A stretch of 64,000 nucleotides of DNA, from NCBI RefSeq assembly GCF_001517585.1, contig NZ_FBYC01000002.1:33918-97917 (forward strand), read 5' to 3'. A program made the translations under genes and the position numbers. The notes under the pieces are model-generated. The model worked only from the letters and a program-made list of their open reading frames with translations, was not told the DNA's origin and did not search any database. Positions within the stretch are counted from its first letter, which is position 1. The number at the start of each line of letters is the position of its first letter. The DNA comes from Roseibaca calidilacus. GTDB lineage: Bacteria; Pseudomonadota; Alphaproteobacteria; Rhodobacterales; Rhodobacteraceae. Shown here one piece after another: positions 7,921-16,308 of this stretch.

Positions 7921-8412
7921 TCAGAAATCGTGCGTGTAGAGTTCGGACGAGGTGAAGCGCTCGTTGAACTCGAGATGGATGCAGCGGGCCGCGGCGTCGA
8001 AGCAGAACTCACCCCAGGCGCCATCGTTGTTCTCCCAGCCGCCATGGGTGTCGGAGAGGAAATCGTAGGCCAGCTGCTCGACGACATCTTCCAGCGAGAG
8101 CTGCCGCATCTCCACCTCGGGGTCGTCCCAGGTGAGCGCGGCATAGGGGATTTCGGTCGCGGGAAAATCGACAGCCGTCTCACCCGCCCAGGCGCCGATG
8201 CTTTCGATCTGGCCGCTGTCACCGGCACCGTCGAAGGTCACGGTGACATGGGTGATTCCGGCGGCCATAAGGCCGTCGAACAGGCGGTCTTTGTTGCCGG
8301 GGCGCAAGGCGAGGGTCCGGGCCTCGCGTTCGGCATGCGCGGCAAGGATCGCCCCGAAATCGACGGTGGAAGGCCGCAGCGGGGCGGCCAGAGTGGGTTC
8401 AGTCTGGGTCAT
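7921..8412 (-). CDS. DUF6878-like protein
   Basis: A 163-residue acidic protein with LRPGNKDRLFDGLMAAGI, VTFDGAGDSGQIE and a C-terminal LSDTHGGWENNDGAWGEF. It fits the DUF6878 group of hypothetical proteins, whose function is unknown. I chose ATG 8412 rather than 8424 because GGAG is six bases upstream, as in the other genes that share this type of leader. It heads the tight series 8412-7334 of small genes. Confidence 0.75.
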   Translation of the reverse strand: MTQTEPTLAAPLRPSTVDFGAILAAHAEREARTLALRPGNKDRLFDGLMAAGITHVTVTFDGAGDSGQIESIGAWAGETAVDFPATEIPYAALTWDDPEVEMRQLSLEDVVEQLAYDFLSDTHGGWENNDGAWGEFCFDAAARCIHLEFNERFTSSELYTHDF

Positions 8413-8512
8413 GGATATCTCCATTCGGTGAGGACAGGTCAGACCCCCGGGTGGCGCACTCCTCTGCGCCCCGAAGGCTCAAACCCTTCCCAGCCATCCT
8501 CTGTCTCTCGGG
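8413..8512 (-). promoter_or_regulatory. Repeated 5' leader, copy B
   Basis: It starts with GAGAGACAGAGGATGGC, as copy A does. A long imperfect outer stem (GGTTTGAGCC/GGGTCTGACC, 8 of 10 pairs) encloses hairpin GGCGCA/TGCGCC with loop GAGGAG. It ends in GGAGATATCC before the ATG. Confidence 0.5.
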
Positions 8513-8514
8513 CG

Positions 8515-9033
8515 TCACGCCGCGATCTGCAGCGCCCGGGCGGCAAAGCCGCGCCAGAGCGGATCGACAAGGCGGGCATCCAGCAGATCGGCACGGTGAC
8601 GCAGCCGCTGCGCCAGTTCAGGCTCGTGCCAATCAGTGGCGCGGCCAGCCTGGGCGCGAAGTTGAACGGCCTCGGTCACGACGGCCCGCGCCTCAAGAGC
8701 ATTGGCGACAGGGTGGCACCAAGCCACTGCGCCATGACTGGCAGCCCCGGCAAGAACCAGTCGCTGGTCGCAATCAAGGATCGCCAGAAGCTGCGGCGCT
8801 GCATCGAGGCCGTTATCCTTTGCATGCTCAAAGGCCCCCTGCATGGCGTCGGCCAGCGTCGCAAAACGCTCAACAACCACGGGGGCAGCGGTGCCCGACA
8901 TCAGGGCTGCCGGCGTCCGGTGCATCCGCGTCAGCGCGAAAGGCAGGCTGGGATCAGAAGCGACAGTTGCGCCATTTGGAACGGGCCCCATCGGGCGCGA
9001 GTTCGGCTGGATAGGCAGGGGAAGCTCAAACAT
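8515..9033 (-). CDS. Conserved plasmid hypothetical protein
   Basis: A 172-residue protein starting MFELPLPIQPNS, with GGAG eight bases before the ATG at 9033. A longer open frame to 9138 is the leader read as protein and is rejected. Its middle part (FATLADAMQGAFEHAKDNG, LLAILDCDQRLVLAG) is soluble and alanine-rich with no known domain. It is preceded by leader copy C and followed by copy B, so it forms its own leader-controlled unit within the small-gene cluster. Confidence 0.7.
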   Translation of the reverse strand: MFELPLPIQPNSRPMGPVPNGATVASDPSLPFALTRMHRTPAALMSGTAAPVVVERFATLADAMQGAFEHAKDNGLDAAPQLLAILDCDQRLVLAGAASHGAVAWCHPVANALEARAVVTEAVQLRAQAGRATDWHEPELAQRLRHRADLLDARLVDPLWRGFAARALQIAA

Positions 9034-9117
9034 GGAAATATCTCCGACGGCGCGGGAAGCCGCTCTCCCCGCCTCATCCGTCAAAGACCAAACCGCCGCC
9101 CTCTTCCTCGAAGGGGC
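9034..9117 (-). promoter_or_regulatory. Repeated 5' leader, copy C
   Basis: A CGAGGAAGAGGG block is followed by outer stem GACGG/CCGTC and inner hairpin GCGGGGAG/CTTCCCGC with loop AGCGG, then GGAGATATTTCC before the ATG. Copies D and E have the same two stems with compensatory base changes. Confidence 0.55.
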
Positions 9118-9142
9118 GACGGTGATGGATCTAGCCACAGCG

Positions 9143-9479
9143 TCAGAGTTTGCCGAGACCCCGCAGGCTCAGCTCCGTCCCGGCGCCGACGATGATGTGG
9201 TCATGCAGCGTCAGGCCGAGAAACTTGCAGCCCTTCTGGATCTCCTTGGTCATGCTCAGATCGGCCTCGGACGGCGTGGGATCGCCCGACGGGTGGTTGT
9301 GGATCAGGATCAGGGCGCTGGCGTTCAGCATCAGCGCCCGCTTGATCACCTCGCTCGGATAGACCGGCACATGATCGACCGTGCCGGTCGACAAAAGCTC
9401 ATCGGCGATGATGCGGTTCTTGCGGTCGAGATAGAGGACATGGAATCGCTCGATGGGACCTCGGACGGTCAGAGCGTTA
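9143..9479 (-). pseudogene. radC: RadC/JAB-domain protein, 3' part (split by RIT element)
   Basis: This is the C-terminal part of a RadC-like JAB (MPN) domain protein: [29 protein letters not shown], then the metal-binding [14 protein letters not shown]. RadC-type proteins carry the JAMM motif of Zn-dependent isopeptidases, but their role is unsettled. The missing N-terminus is at 12844-12954. Joining the two parts gives [16 protein letters not shown], which fits the family. The gene is therefore disrupted by the element between them. Confidence 0.85.
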
Positions 9480-9500
9480 TGCCGAAGTCTGCATAACGCT
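9473..9500. repeat. Perfect palindrome at the left RIT junction (possible core site)
   Basis: AGCGTTATGC and GCATAACGCT are perfect 10-bp arms around an 8-bp spacer (CGAAGTCT). This is the geometry of a tyrosine-recombinase core site. It occurs only at the left end, at the junction with radC. Confidence 0.6.
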
Positions 9501-9528
9501 TTTTATGCCGAGGCCGAGATTATGCCGA
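9497..9528 (+). repeat. RIT terminal inverted repeat, left
   Basis: CGCTTTTTATGCCG, an 8-bp variable part, then ATTATGCCGA. The right end read inward has the same two blocks. Confidence 0.75.
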
Positions 9529-9584
9529 TGTTGGTTTCTAGATCGTTGTTTCTGGCGGAGATCGCTGGGAAGGGGTTGGCATAA

Positions 9585-10574
9585 TCAGAGAGCCTCGAGG
9601 AAGGCGAGGAGATTGTCAGTTGGCCGGAAGCGGCCGGGCTTCATGGTGATCGGGGCTGTCCTTTCGAGGGCTCTTTCCTTGATCTGCAGATCCGCGTGCA
9701 GGTAGATCTGGGTCGTTTCGATCTGTTCGTGGCCGAGCCAGAGTGCGATCACCGAGGTGTCGATCCCGGCGCGCAAGAGGCGCATGGCGGCAGAATGGCG
9801 CAGCACATGCATGGAGACGCGCTTCTTTGCCATTGTTGGACATTTGCTCTGCGTTTCCGCAACGTATTTGGCCAGCCTGCGCTCAAGCGCATCGCGGCTG
9901 AGGGCGCGTCCGGTCTGTGTCGGGAACAGCGGGTCCCCAGGCTGTCCCGCCCGCTCGGCAAGCCAAGCCCTTAAGATCCCGATGGTGCCGGATGTGAGCG
10001 GCGTGATGCGCTGCTTTCGCCCTTTGCCGGTGCAACTGACATGCGCACCTGCTCCGAGTTGGACATCGGCACGGGTCAGCCCGATCAGCTCAGACGCCCG
10101 CAGTCCTGTCTGGGCTGCGAGACTAAACAGCGCCGTGTCGCGCCGCCCGGTCCAAGTCGCCCGATCCGGAGCGGCCAGCAGTGCATCGATCTCGGCCTCG
10201 GCTAACCAGGTCACCAGCCGTCGCTCAAAGCGCTTCGGCGGTATTGCGAGAACGCGTTCGATGGTGGCGGCATGTTCGGGATGGCGCAGGGCTGCATAGC
10301 GGAACAGGGAGCGGATCGCGGCCAGCCGGGCGTTGCGGGTGCGCACGCCATTCTGTCGTCCGTGCTCTAGATGGTCCAGGAAAGCACCGATAAGCGGCGC
10401 ATCGAGGTCGTCAATGTCGAGTCTGACCGGTGACTTGCCTTGTCGATCCGCAGCAAAGACCAGAAGCAACCGCAGGGTGTCACGATAGGCTTGAATCGTG
10501 TTGGCACTGGCCTGACGCTGGCGGACGAGGCGGTCAGTGAAGAACGCCTGCAGGGTCGTTGCGAGCTCAGTCAT
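9585..10574 (-). CDS. ritC: Tyrosine recombinase RitC
   Basis: This 329-residue site-specific recombinase is the last of the trio. It has an N-terminal SAM-like core-binding domain (about 1-100, SANTIQAYRDTLRLLL). The catalytic domain shows TGLRASELIGL, HVLRHSAAM, then WLGHEQIETTQIYLHAD, covering the Arg, His-x-x-Arg, His and Tyr of the family. It acts on DNA at the element ends together with RitA and RitB. Its ATG overlaps the ritB stop by 4 bp (ATGA). Confidence 0.88.
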   Translation of the reverse strand: MTELATTLQAFFTDRLVRQRQASANTIQAYRDTLRLLLVFAADRQGKSPVRLDIDDLDAPLIGAFLDHLEHGRQNGVRTRNARLAAIRSLFRYAALRHPEHAATIERVLAIPPKRFERRLVTWLAEAEIDALLAAPDRATWTGRRDTALFSLAAQTGLRASELIGLTRADVQLGAGAHVSCTGKGRKQRITPLTSGTIGILRAWLAERAGQPGDPLFPTQTGRALSRDALERRLAKYVAETQSKCPTMAKKRVSMHVLRHSAAMRLLRAGIDTSVIALWLGHEQIETTQIYLHADLQIKERALERTAPITMKPGRFRPTDNLLAFLEAL

Positions 10575-11491
10575 GCTTCACCTGTAAGGTGACGCTCAAG
10601 CCTATCGCCGGCCAAGCCCAGCAACTCTGGTGCTGCCGACAAGTACCAGTACGTGTGCTTGGGGTCGGCATGACCAAGGTAGGTGGCCAGAGTGGCCAAG
10701 CGGGAGCCGGGTGCACCCGTTCGATATCCGTCGGCGATGGTGCTGACGGCGAAGCTGTGCCGTAGATCGTGAATCCGGGGTCGGCAGGTCGGCGAACGCG
10801 GAACGATGCCGCAATAATGCAGCAGCTTCTGGAAAGTAGGCTGCACGATGTTGTAGCGCAGCCGCTTTCCAGTTGCACTGATCAAGAGAACCGGCGCGCT
10901 GGAAGGACGCGGACGATCGGATCGAAGAAGGTAGTTCTGCAAGACAGCGACTGTCGTCGGATGCAGGGGCAATGCCCGTGCCTTGTCAAACTTTCCCTTT
11001 CGGATCGTCACTATGCCGTCGCCGATATTGAGGTCGTCACTATCGAGGCCGATCGCCTCGCCAATCCGCATGCCGGTCACCGCCAGCAGGCCGATCAGCA
11101 CCCGGTAGGTGGCCTGTACGTGTGATCCGGGCAAGATTTCCGTGGCGCGCATCAAGTCGGCCACCTCCTGTGGGGTGAAGAGGTAGGGCGTTGTGCGCCG
11201 TCTTCGTGCTGGAATGAGATCGTCTGGCGGCACTTCGCTGACCCCGTCGAGCGTATGCAGGTGCCGGGCGAAGATACGCACGTCAGCCAGTCGCCTATTG
11301 GTCCAAACAGGATCTGCGCCTGAAGGAAGCGTTGCCCAGGCGAGCGCTGTCACGGTCCGAACATGGGTCTCGCCACGTTCCTCTGCGAACGCAACAAACT
11401 GGCGAAGACGTCGCTCGACCTGATCCATTTTGTAGCCCAAGGCACGCCGCATCGTCAGATAATCGGCAAGGGCACTTCGGAGGTGGCTCAT
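10571..11491 (-). CDS. ritB: Tyrosine recombinase RitB
   Basis: The middle recombinase, of 306 residues. Visible catalytic motifs are TGMRIGEAIGL, IHDLRHSFAV and YLGHADPKHTYWYL. The ATG at 11491 overlaps the ritA stop in ATGA. The longer TTG start at 11509 is not needed. The insertion after LRHSFAV (GYRTGAPGSRLATLAT) sets this subfamily apart from ordinary integrases and fits RitB. Confidence 0.88.
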   Translation of the reverse strand: MSHLRSALADYLTMRRALGYKMDQVERRLRQFVAFAEERGETHVRTVTALAWATLPSGADPVWTNRRLADVRIFARHLHTLDGVSEVPPDDLIPARRRRTTPYLFTPQEVADLMRATEILPGSHVQATYRVLIGLLAVTGMRIGEAIGLDSDDLNIGDGIVTIRKGKFDKARALPLHPTTVAVLQNYLLRSDRPRPSSAPVLLISATGKRLRYNIVQPTFQKLLHYCGIVPRSPTCRPRIHDLRHSFAVSTIADGYRTGAPGSRLATLATYLGHADPKHTYWYLSAAPELLGLAGDRLERHLTGEA

Positions 11492-12699
11492 TGCGCGTCC
11501 TCCGGCCAAGAACGCGCGATCAGGCGCAGATTGGTGCGGTCGACCTTGGCGTAGATCGCGGTAGTTTGGGCTCGGCGGTGACGCAAAAGCTGTCCGATCT
11601 CAGACAAAGAGGCGCCGGCGCGCAATAGCTCTGTCGCTGCAGTGTGGCGAAGCAGGTGCGCATGAACGCGCCCAAGGCCAGCACGCTGGGCGGTTTCCGC
11701 CACGATGGTGCTGACCCGGCTCGGGCTGAGTGCGCGATGAGGTGCGATATGCCGGACGAAGACCATACGACCCTCAGCCTTCGTGGGTCGTGCGTGGCGC
11801 AGGTATTGGGCAACGGACTGACCGACATCTGCCGGAAGGGGTAGCCGCTCATGACGGTTCCCCTTGCCATGTACGCAGACCGTGCCAGCGCGCCAGTCGA
11901 TATCATCAAGCCCAAGCTTGGCGACCTCGCTGCGCCGCAGGCCTAATCGAACAAGCAGGGTTAAAATCGCCAAGTCGCGCACGCCGTCGGTCGAGCTGAT
12001 GTCGCAGGCAGCGAGAAGCCGTCGTACCTGATCGCGTTCGAGTCCCTTCGGCAGTCCTGCAAGTCGGCGGTGTAAGACTGAAGGTACAGCCGGGGCCAGC
12101 GGGCGCTCCGTGACGCCGTCGAGGTGTAGGAACCTGAGGAAAGACCGCAGCGCCGTGAGGGTCAGCTTCGCCACGCCTGTGTTCCGCGAAGGGCACCAAG
12201 CCACCACGAAGGATGTGACATCGGCGGAGGTCAGGCTCGCAAGATTGAGACCGCTATCTTGAATACGCGCGTCAAGGAATGGCCGCAGACAATCGACATA
12301 ACGATCCACTGTCGTCCCACTAAGACCACGCTCTGATCTCAGGAATCGCCGGTACTGGTCCAAGATTGGACCAGCGGGGCCGAGTTCCTTGAGTGCTTCG
12401 GGGTTGGGCACCAAGCCCAGCCCGCGCAAATGGTGGAGAATGTGACCCAGTGCCTTGGGCGTCTTTAGCTTGCGCACCCCTGCGGCGCGACGATCGCCCA
12501 TGAACCGATTAACCTGAACCTCCGATAAATTGCTCAGCTCCATCTGCTGGCCCGCTAGCCAAGAGAGCAAATCATTCAACAGCCTGCGCTGCTTCCAGAT
12601 CGTGTCAGCGGCGTAGCCTAGCTTATGCAAATTCTCCTCGAGGCCCACGGAAAGGGCCGTGACAGGGTTCTTGACCCGTTTCTTCTTGAGTTTGTTCAT
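11488..12699 (-). CDS. ritA: Tyrosine recombinase RitA
   Basis: This 403-residue recombinase is the first gene of the trio, with GAGGAG about 12 bases before the ATG. It has a longer N-terminal arm (about 110 residues) before the core-binding domain. The catalytic motifs are VRLGLRRSEVAKL, HLLRHTAATELL and LLRHRRAQTTAIYAKVD. The second His position is RHRR rather than the usual GH. The gene order and sizes 403/306/329 match RIT elements. Confidence 0.88.
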   Translation of the reverse strand: MNKLKKKRVKNPVTALSVGLEENLHKLGYAADTIWKQRRLLNDLLSWLAGQQMELSNLSEVQVNRFMGDRRAAGVRKLKTPKALGHILHHLRGLGLVPNPEALKELGPAGPILDQYRRFLRSERGLSGTTVDRYVDCLRPFLDARIQDSGLNLASLTSADVTSFVVAWCPSRNTGVAKLTLTALRSFLRFLHLDGVTERPLAPAVPSVLHRRLAGLPKGLERDQVRRLLAACDISSTDGVRDLAILTLLVRLGLRRSEVAKLGLDDIDWRAGTVCVHGKGNRHERLPLPADVGQSVAQYLRHARPTKAEGRMVFVRHIAPHRALSPSRVSTIVAETAQRAGLGRVHAHLLRHTAATELLRAGASLSEIGQLLRHRRAQTTAIYAKVDRTNLRLIARSWPEDAQ

Positions 12700-12815
12700 C
12701 GTGAGGTCTCCTCGTTTCGATGCGAAAAAGGAGACGATACCAAGCTTCAGGCCCGAGGATTATGCCAACAGGAATGATGTCGATTGCTTCTTATTCAGAT
12801 GCTTACACGGCTATG

Positions 12816-12847
12816 TCGGCATAATCCTAGCATCGGCATAAAAAGCG
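12816..12847 (-). repeat. RIT terminal inverted repeat, right
   Basis: Read inward on the minus strand it is CGCTTTTTATGCCG, an 8-bp variable part and ATTATGCCGA, mirroring 9497-9528. Confidence 0.75.
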
Positions 12848-12954
12848 CAATAGTCCATCAGCGCTTGCCAGCTCCCGATCACCGGGTTCTGGCTGAGGTA
12901 ACGGCCGAGGATATCGCGGGCCTCGAGAATGACGGTTTCTTCTTGGGGGGTCAT
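12844..12954 (-). pseudogene. radC: RadC/JAB-domain protein, 5' part (split by RIT element)
   Basis: It starts MTPQEETVILEARDIL and continues through SWQALMDYCA before running into the RIT end. This is the N-terminal segment of the JAB-domain protein whose remainder lies at 9143-9479. About 127 bp separate it from the DUF932 gene upstream on the same strand, suggesting they once formed an operon. Confidence 0.75.
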
Positions 12955-13081
12955 GGGCGTCTCGCTGAAATGCGCACACCGAAGCCCCCTGCCCTTTCGG
13001 GGCAAAGCCAGCGGCGTGCATGTTGAGAAAAAGGCTACAGCGACCGCCCCGGTGTCGGGCGATCGCTGCGTGGGGGCTCTG

Positions 13082-14281
13082 TCAGCCGACCCGGTCGAGG
13101 AGCTTCTTCGCGCGCCCTTCCATTTCGAGGCGCGCATCCTGCTGGGTCTTGTCGCGCGCAAGCCGCGTGATGCCCTGCACGAAGTCGAAGATACTCTCGG
13201 GCGGGCGGCCCTCTTCCATCAGCACCTTCTCGATGATCTTGCCGGACTCCGCCTTCGAGAAGCCCCGCTTGCGCAGGAAATCCGCGCGATCCTCATCGCT
13301 GCGCGCCACGATCTGCTGCCGCGCGGCCTTGATGCCGTTCACGAAGCCCTGCGGCGAGGAATTGGCGAAGCGCGTCAGCGCCGGGGCCGCCTCATGGGCA
13401 AAGCGGGAGGCGGCGTATTTCGAATGCCGGATGCGGATCTCCTGAAAATCCTCGACCCCCCACAGATTCCTGTTTTGACACACCGCCCGCAGGTAGAAGC
13501 TCGCCATGCCGAGGGTTTTTGCGCCCACCTCCGAATTCCAGCAGTAGAAGCCCCGGAAGTAGAGATCGGGGGAGCCGTCCGGCAGCTTGCCCGCCTCGAT
13601 CGGGTTGCGATCATCGACCAGGAACAGGAAGACGTCGCGGTCCGAGGCATAGAGCGTGGTCGTGTCGCGGCTGATCTCGACATCGGGGTTGTAGACCCCG
13701 GTCGACCAGTCCAGCACGCCCGGCACCTTCCAGCGCGTGTCACCGGTGCCATTGCCCGCGATGCGCTGCACCGCCTCGACCAGCTCGTGGTCATGGATGC
13801 GGCCATAATCGGGGCCGGTCACGGCGCGCAACTCCGTGCGGCCATCTTCGGTCTCAAAGGTCTTGACCTGCTCAGCGCGGTGGTTGGTCAGGCCATATTG
13901 CAGGTTGATCCCCGCCAGCGGCGCGGGCAACTGCCGCAGATAGGAGGCCGGCGCGCCGACAATGCTGGCAAGCTGGCCGAACGCCCAATGCGTCGGCGCG
14001 ACAGGCGCCTCGGCTTTCGGCAGCATCAGGTGCAACCGCTCGGGGTTGTCGCGCGCGGCCTCGACCTGGATATCCGCCGTCTGCACCACACGGCTGCGGC
14101 TGCGCTCCGACCGGCCTTTCACATTGGCCCAGAGATCATCGAGCGACAGATACCGCTCGTCATCCGGCCGGTTGAACCACTCGGACGACACCCGCCCGTT
14201 CCGTTCACCCCGGCTCACATCCACTTTCCAGCCACCAGCCCGCGCCGGCTGTACCGGATCCAGAACTTCTACAACGCCCAT
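13082..14281 (-). CDS. DUF932 domain-containing protein
   Basis: This 399-residue protein spans the DUF932 family (phage/plasmid-like protein). Typical motifs are WAFGQLASIVGAPASYLRQLP, GLTNHRAEQVKTF, RAVTGPDYGRIHDHELV and FRGFYCWNSEVG. The family is abundant on conjugative plasmids and phages and its function is unknown. It often sits near ssb, radC and ParB-like genes, as here. The start ATG at 14281 follows GGGAGA and leader copy D. Confidence 0.88.
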   Translation of the reverse strand: MGVVEVLDPVQPARAGGWKVDVSRGERNGRVSSEWFNRPDDERYLSLDDLWANVKGRSERSRSRVVQTADIQVEAARDNPERLHLMLPKAEAPVAPTHWAFGQLASIVGAPASYLRQLPAPLAGINLQYGLTNHRAEQVKTFETEDGRTELRAVTGPDYGRIHDHELVEAVQRIAGNGTGDTRWKVPGVLDWSTGVYNPDVEISRDTTTLYASDRDVFLFLVDDRNPIEAGKLPDGSPDLYFRGFYCWNSEVGAKTLGMASFYLRAVCQNRNLWGVEDFQEIRIRHSKYAASRFAHEAAPALTRFANSSPQGFVNGIKAARQQIVARSDEDRADFLRKRGFSKAESGKIIEKVLMEEGRPPESIFDFVQGITRLARDKTQQDARLEMEGRAKKLLDRVG

Positions 14282-14372
14282 CGGCTATCTCCCGTGACAG
14301 GCGCCGGGAGCCACTCTCCCAGCCTTCAACCCGTCACCGGGAAACCGGCACTCCTCTTACTCTCGAAAGATT
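14282..14372 (-). promoter_or_regulatory. Repeated 5' leader, copy D
   Basis: A CGAGAGTAAGAGGAGTG block is followed by outer stem GTGACGGG/CCTGTCAC, inner hairpin GGGAG/CTCCC with loop AGTGG, then GGGAGATAGCCG before the DUF932 ATG. Closest to copies C and E. Confidence 0.55.
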
Positions 14373-14415
14373 CTTAGAAGGCAGAAATGCGGGCAATCGT
14401 AGTTTCGGGCAATCA

Positions 14416-15627
14416 TCAACCGTCGTCGTCTTTTCTGGAAACCCGCCCAAGCCTTGAGAGCATACGTGCCCACTCACCTACATCGGTGGAGAGCTGAGCT
14501 TCGGGTTCGGAACGTAGCTTGCTAATTTTATTGGCTGATTGCGAAACCGAATTGCCAGACAGGGTTCCTGATGAACGTGGGCGCTTCTTGGCGCGTGCAT
14601 GTGGTTGCGGCTTCCGAGCCTTTTGAGGTTTGCTACCTGAGGTTCGTTTCTTTTGCCTAACTGGTTTCACTTGGGAGACGCCAGATAACGCAATCAGAAA
14701 AAAAGCAAGGCGAGGAGTCCAATGCGAACCATCAGCAGTCACACGGCCTGTTTCATTCAAATAGTGGGAAACAAGTTTGGGCCCCACTATCCCCTTTTTG
14801 GCGAAATCTTCGAGGACAGAACGCAATGTTCCTGACATGTTGGCAGTTCGGCCGCTTCCTAACCCAAAGTGCCTCCTCTCGGATGGCATAAGTTCTGAAA
14901 CCTCATTGGGAATAACACTTGGGTCAAGATCCTTCTCCAGCGCCTCGAAGTCCATTATCCGGTCACCGTTGGTAACCTCGATGTCTTCAAGTGACAATGG
15001 ATGCAGAAAAGAGAACGCCTCTCCACGGCGACTGACGAGGTCGCCTTCAGATAGAAGCGGCTGATCACAGTAAATGAAGAAACGATGTTTCTGATGATTT
15101 TCACTTGAAAGGTCTTCAACCTGAACTTCCATCAGGAAGTCTGCAAAATGGACTTCAACTACCACTGCAAGCTTCCACGATTTTTTTCTGGCTTGCCGAC
15201 CTACAGGTAGTATTCTCTGGTCGATTTTTTGCTCGGCACCAAGAATTTCTTTGATTTCAGCAACTGGTCGGCTGGAGGGGCGAGCACGCACAGAGCCAGA
15301 GGCGGGGCGCCCGTTGTCGGTGCAAGGGTGCTTCGCCCAGGGTTTTCCAAGTTCATCAAAGAAGACGCGGCTACCGTGTTCATTGGAATAAAAATAGACG
15401 GGCTGACCGCAGACGGGGCAGGATGCATTGGGATTGACGAAGCAGCGAGAGTAGCTTGTTGCACCGTAGCCTTTCAGCGTCTGCGTCGCATGGCGCTTTT
15501 CATACTCGGAGTAGATCGGCCGAAGTGTCTTTATTTCGGGCGCGACGGAGGCACCTCCACCGTTTCGGTTACCGCCGCCAACGCACCACCCACATGTGCA
15601 CCAAGGGTAATGATTGTGTCCGGTCAA
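14416..15627 (-). CDS. Cysteine-rich unknown protein with zinc-ribbon N-terminus
   Basis: A 403-residue protein of unknown function. The N-terminus has C10, C12 and C15 (WCTCGWC). A second zinc-binding block follows with C62, C70 and C73 (CPVCGQPVYFY), the conserved GSRVFFDELGKPWAKHPC and C102. The middle (about 145-225) looks like a small beta-rich domain. The last 90 residues are very basic (KKRTSGSKPQKARK), suggesting nucleic-acid binding. I recognise the CPVCG-VYFY-FFDELG-PW block from widespread hypothetical proteins. It stands alone between DUF932 and ssb, with more AT-rich codon use than its neighbours, so it may be a later arrival. Confidence 0.75.
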   Translation of the reverse strand: MTGHNHYPWCTCGWCVGGGNRNGGGASVAPEIKTLRPIYSEYEKRHATQTLKGYGATSYSRCFVNPNASCPVCGQPVYFYSNEHGSRVFFDELGKPWAKHPCTDNGRPASGSVRARPSSRPVAEIKEILGAEQKIDQRILPVGRQARKKSWKLAVVVEVHFADFLMEVQVEDLSSENHQKHRFFIYCDQPLLSEGDLVSRRGEAFSFLHPLSLEDIEVTNGDRIMDFEALEKDLDPSVIPNEVSELMPSERRHFGLGSGRTANMSGTLRSVLEDFAKKGIVGPKLVSHYLNETGRVTADGSHWTPRLAFFLIALSGVSQVKPVRQKKRTSGSKPQKARKPQPHARAKKRPRSSGTLSGNSVSQSANKISKLRSEPEAQLSTDVGEWARMLSRLGRVSRKDDDG

Positions 15628-15731
15628 TTTGGCACCAAAATTCCAATACTAGTTGCAGAAATTTGCATCATTAATGCTCATTTCGGAAGTCCCCTTCCCC
15701 AGTTTCTATCAGCCTCGAAACACGTATCGAG

Positions 15732-15780
15732 GCTTCGCAGCCTTCCACCAAGCATAATGCTTGGTGGAAGGCTGCGAAGC
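15732..15780. repeat. Perfect 49-bp palindrome (24-bp arms)
   Basis: Arms of 24 bp at 15732-15755 and 15757-15780 are exact reverse complements around one base (outer GCTTCGCAGCC, centre GCATAATGC). A smaller inverted repeat CCTCGA/TCGAGG precedes it at about 15713-15732. No T-run follows on either strand, so it is not a typical terminator. Confidence 0.85.
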
Positions 15781-15903
15781 GAACGAATGCGCGTGCAACG
15801 TGGATCCGTCCCGGCGAGGGCACTTTGTGCTCTAAGCCGCCTCGCTGCAATCCCGCGAACCCGGCAGGTTGCCCCACCGGGCCCGAGGGGGAGACCCCGT
15901 TCC

Positions 15904-16308
15904 TCAGAACGGGATCTCGTCGTCGCGGTCGACCAGCTCGGGGTTTTCGTTCTCAGCCGACTTCGGGCGGCTCAGGAAGTCGACCTTCTCGGCGATGATC
16001 TCGCAGCCGTAGCGGTCGTTGCCCATGCTGTCGATCCACTTGCTGTAGTGGATGCGGCCATGGACGAGGACCTTCATGCCCTTTTCGCAGTGCTCGGCGA
16101 CCGTCTTGCCGAGACCGTTGAAGCAGGTGATGCGGTGCCATTCCGTGTCCATGATCCGGTAGCCGTTCTCGTCGCGCAGGACGCGACCCTCCGAGAGGCG
16201 GGGGCGTGAGGTGGCAAGGCTGAAGTTGGTGATGTTGGTGCCGCCCTGGGTGGTGCGGGTTTCGGGTTTTTGACCGATGTTGCCGGCGAGGATGACGATG
16301 TTTTGCAT
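15904..16308 (-). CDS. ssb: Single-stranded DNA-binding protein
   Basis: A 134-residue plasmid SSB. The OB-fold starts MQNIVILAGNIGQKPETRTT and continues with WHRITCFNGLGKTVAEHCEKG and VHGRIHY. The acidic C-terminal tip DDEIPF is the partner-binding tail that recruits replication and repair proteins. It protects single strands during plasmid replication and transfer. AGGAG lies six bases before the ATG at 16308. A longer frame to 16461 is not needed. The linker is short (about 25 residues) compared with chromosomal SSB. Confidence 0.92.
   Translation of the reverse strand: MQNIVILAGNIGQKPETRTTQGGTNITNFSLATSRPRLSEGRVLRDENGYRIMDTEWHRITCFNGLGKTVAEHCEKGMKVLVHGRIHYSKWIDSMGNDRYGCEIIAEKVDFLSRPKSAENENPELVDRDDEIPF

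Larger units (their letters stand above)
9473..12847. mobile_element. RIT (recombinase-in-trio) element
   Basis: Three tyrosine recombinase genes on one strand, each overlapping the next by 4 bp, are bounded by inverted ends (9497-9528 and 12816-12847, 28 of 32 matching). This is the known layout of RIT elements (ritA-ritB-ritC). It interrupts a radC-like gene. AGCG is present at both junctions, so the exact end is uncertain by a few bases. Confidence 0.88.

Noticed and set aside
12929..14377. 482-codon plus-strand open frame over DUF932
   Set aside because: Shadow of the DUF932 gene and its leader.
15671..15877. 68-codon minus-strand frame across the long palindrome
   Set aside because: No ribosome site, and much of it is translated palindrome.
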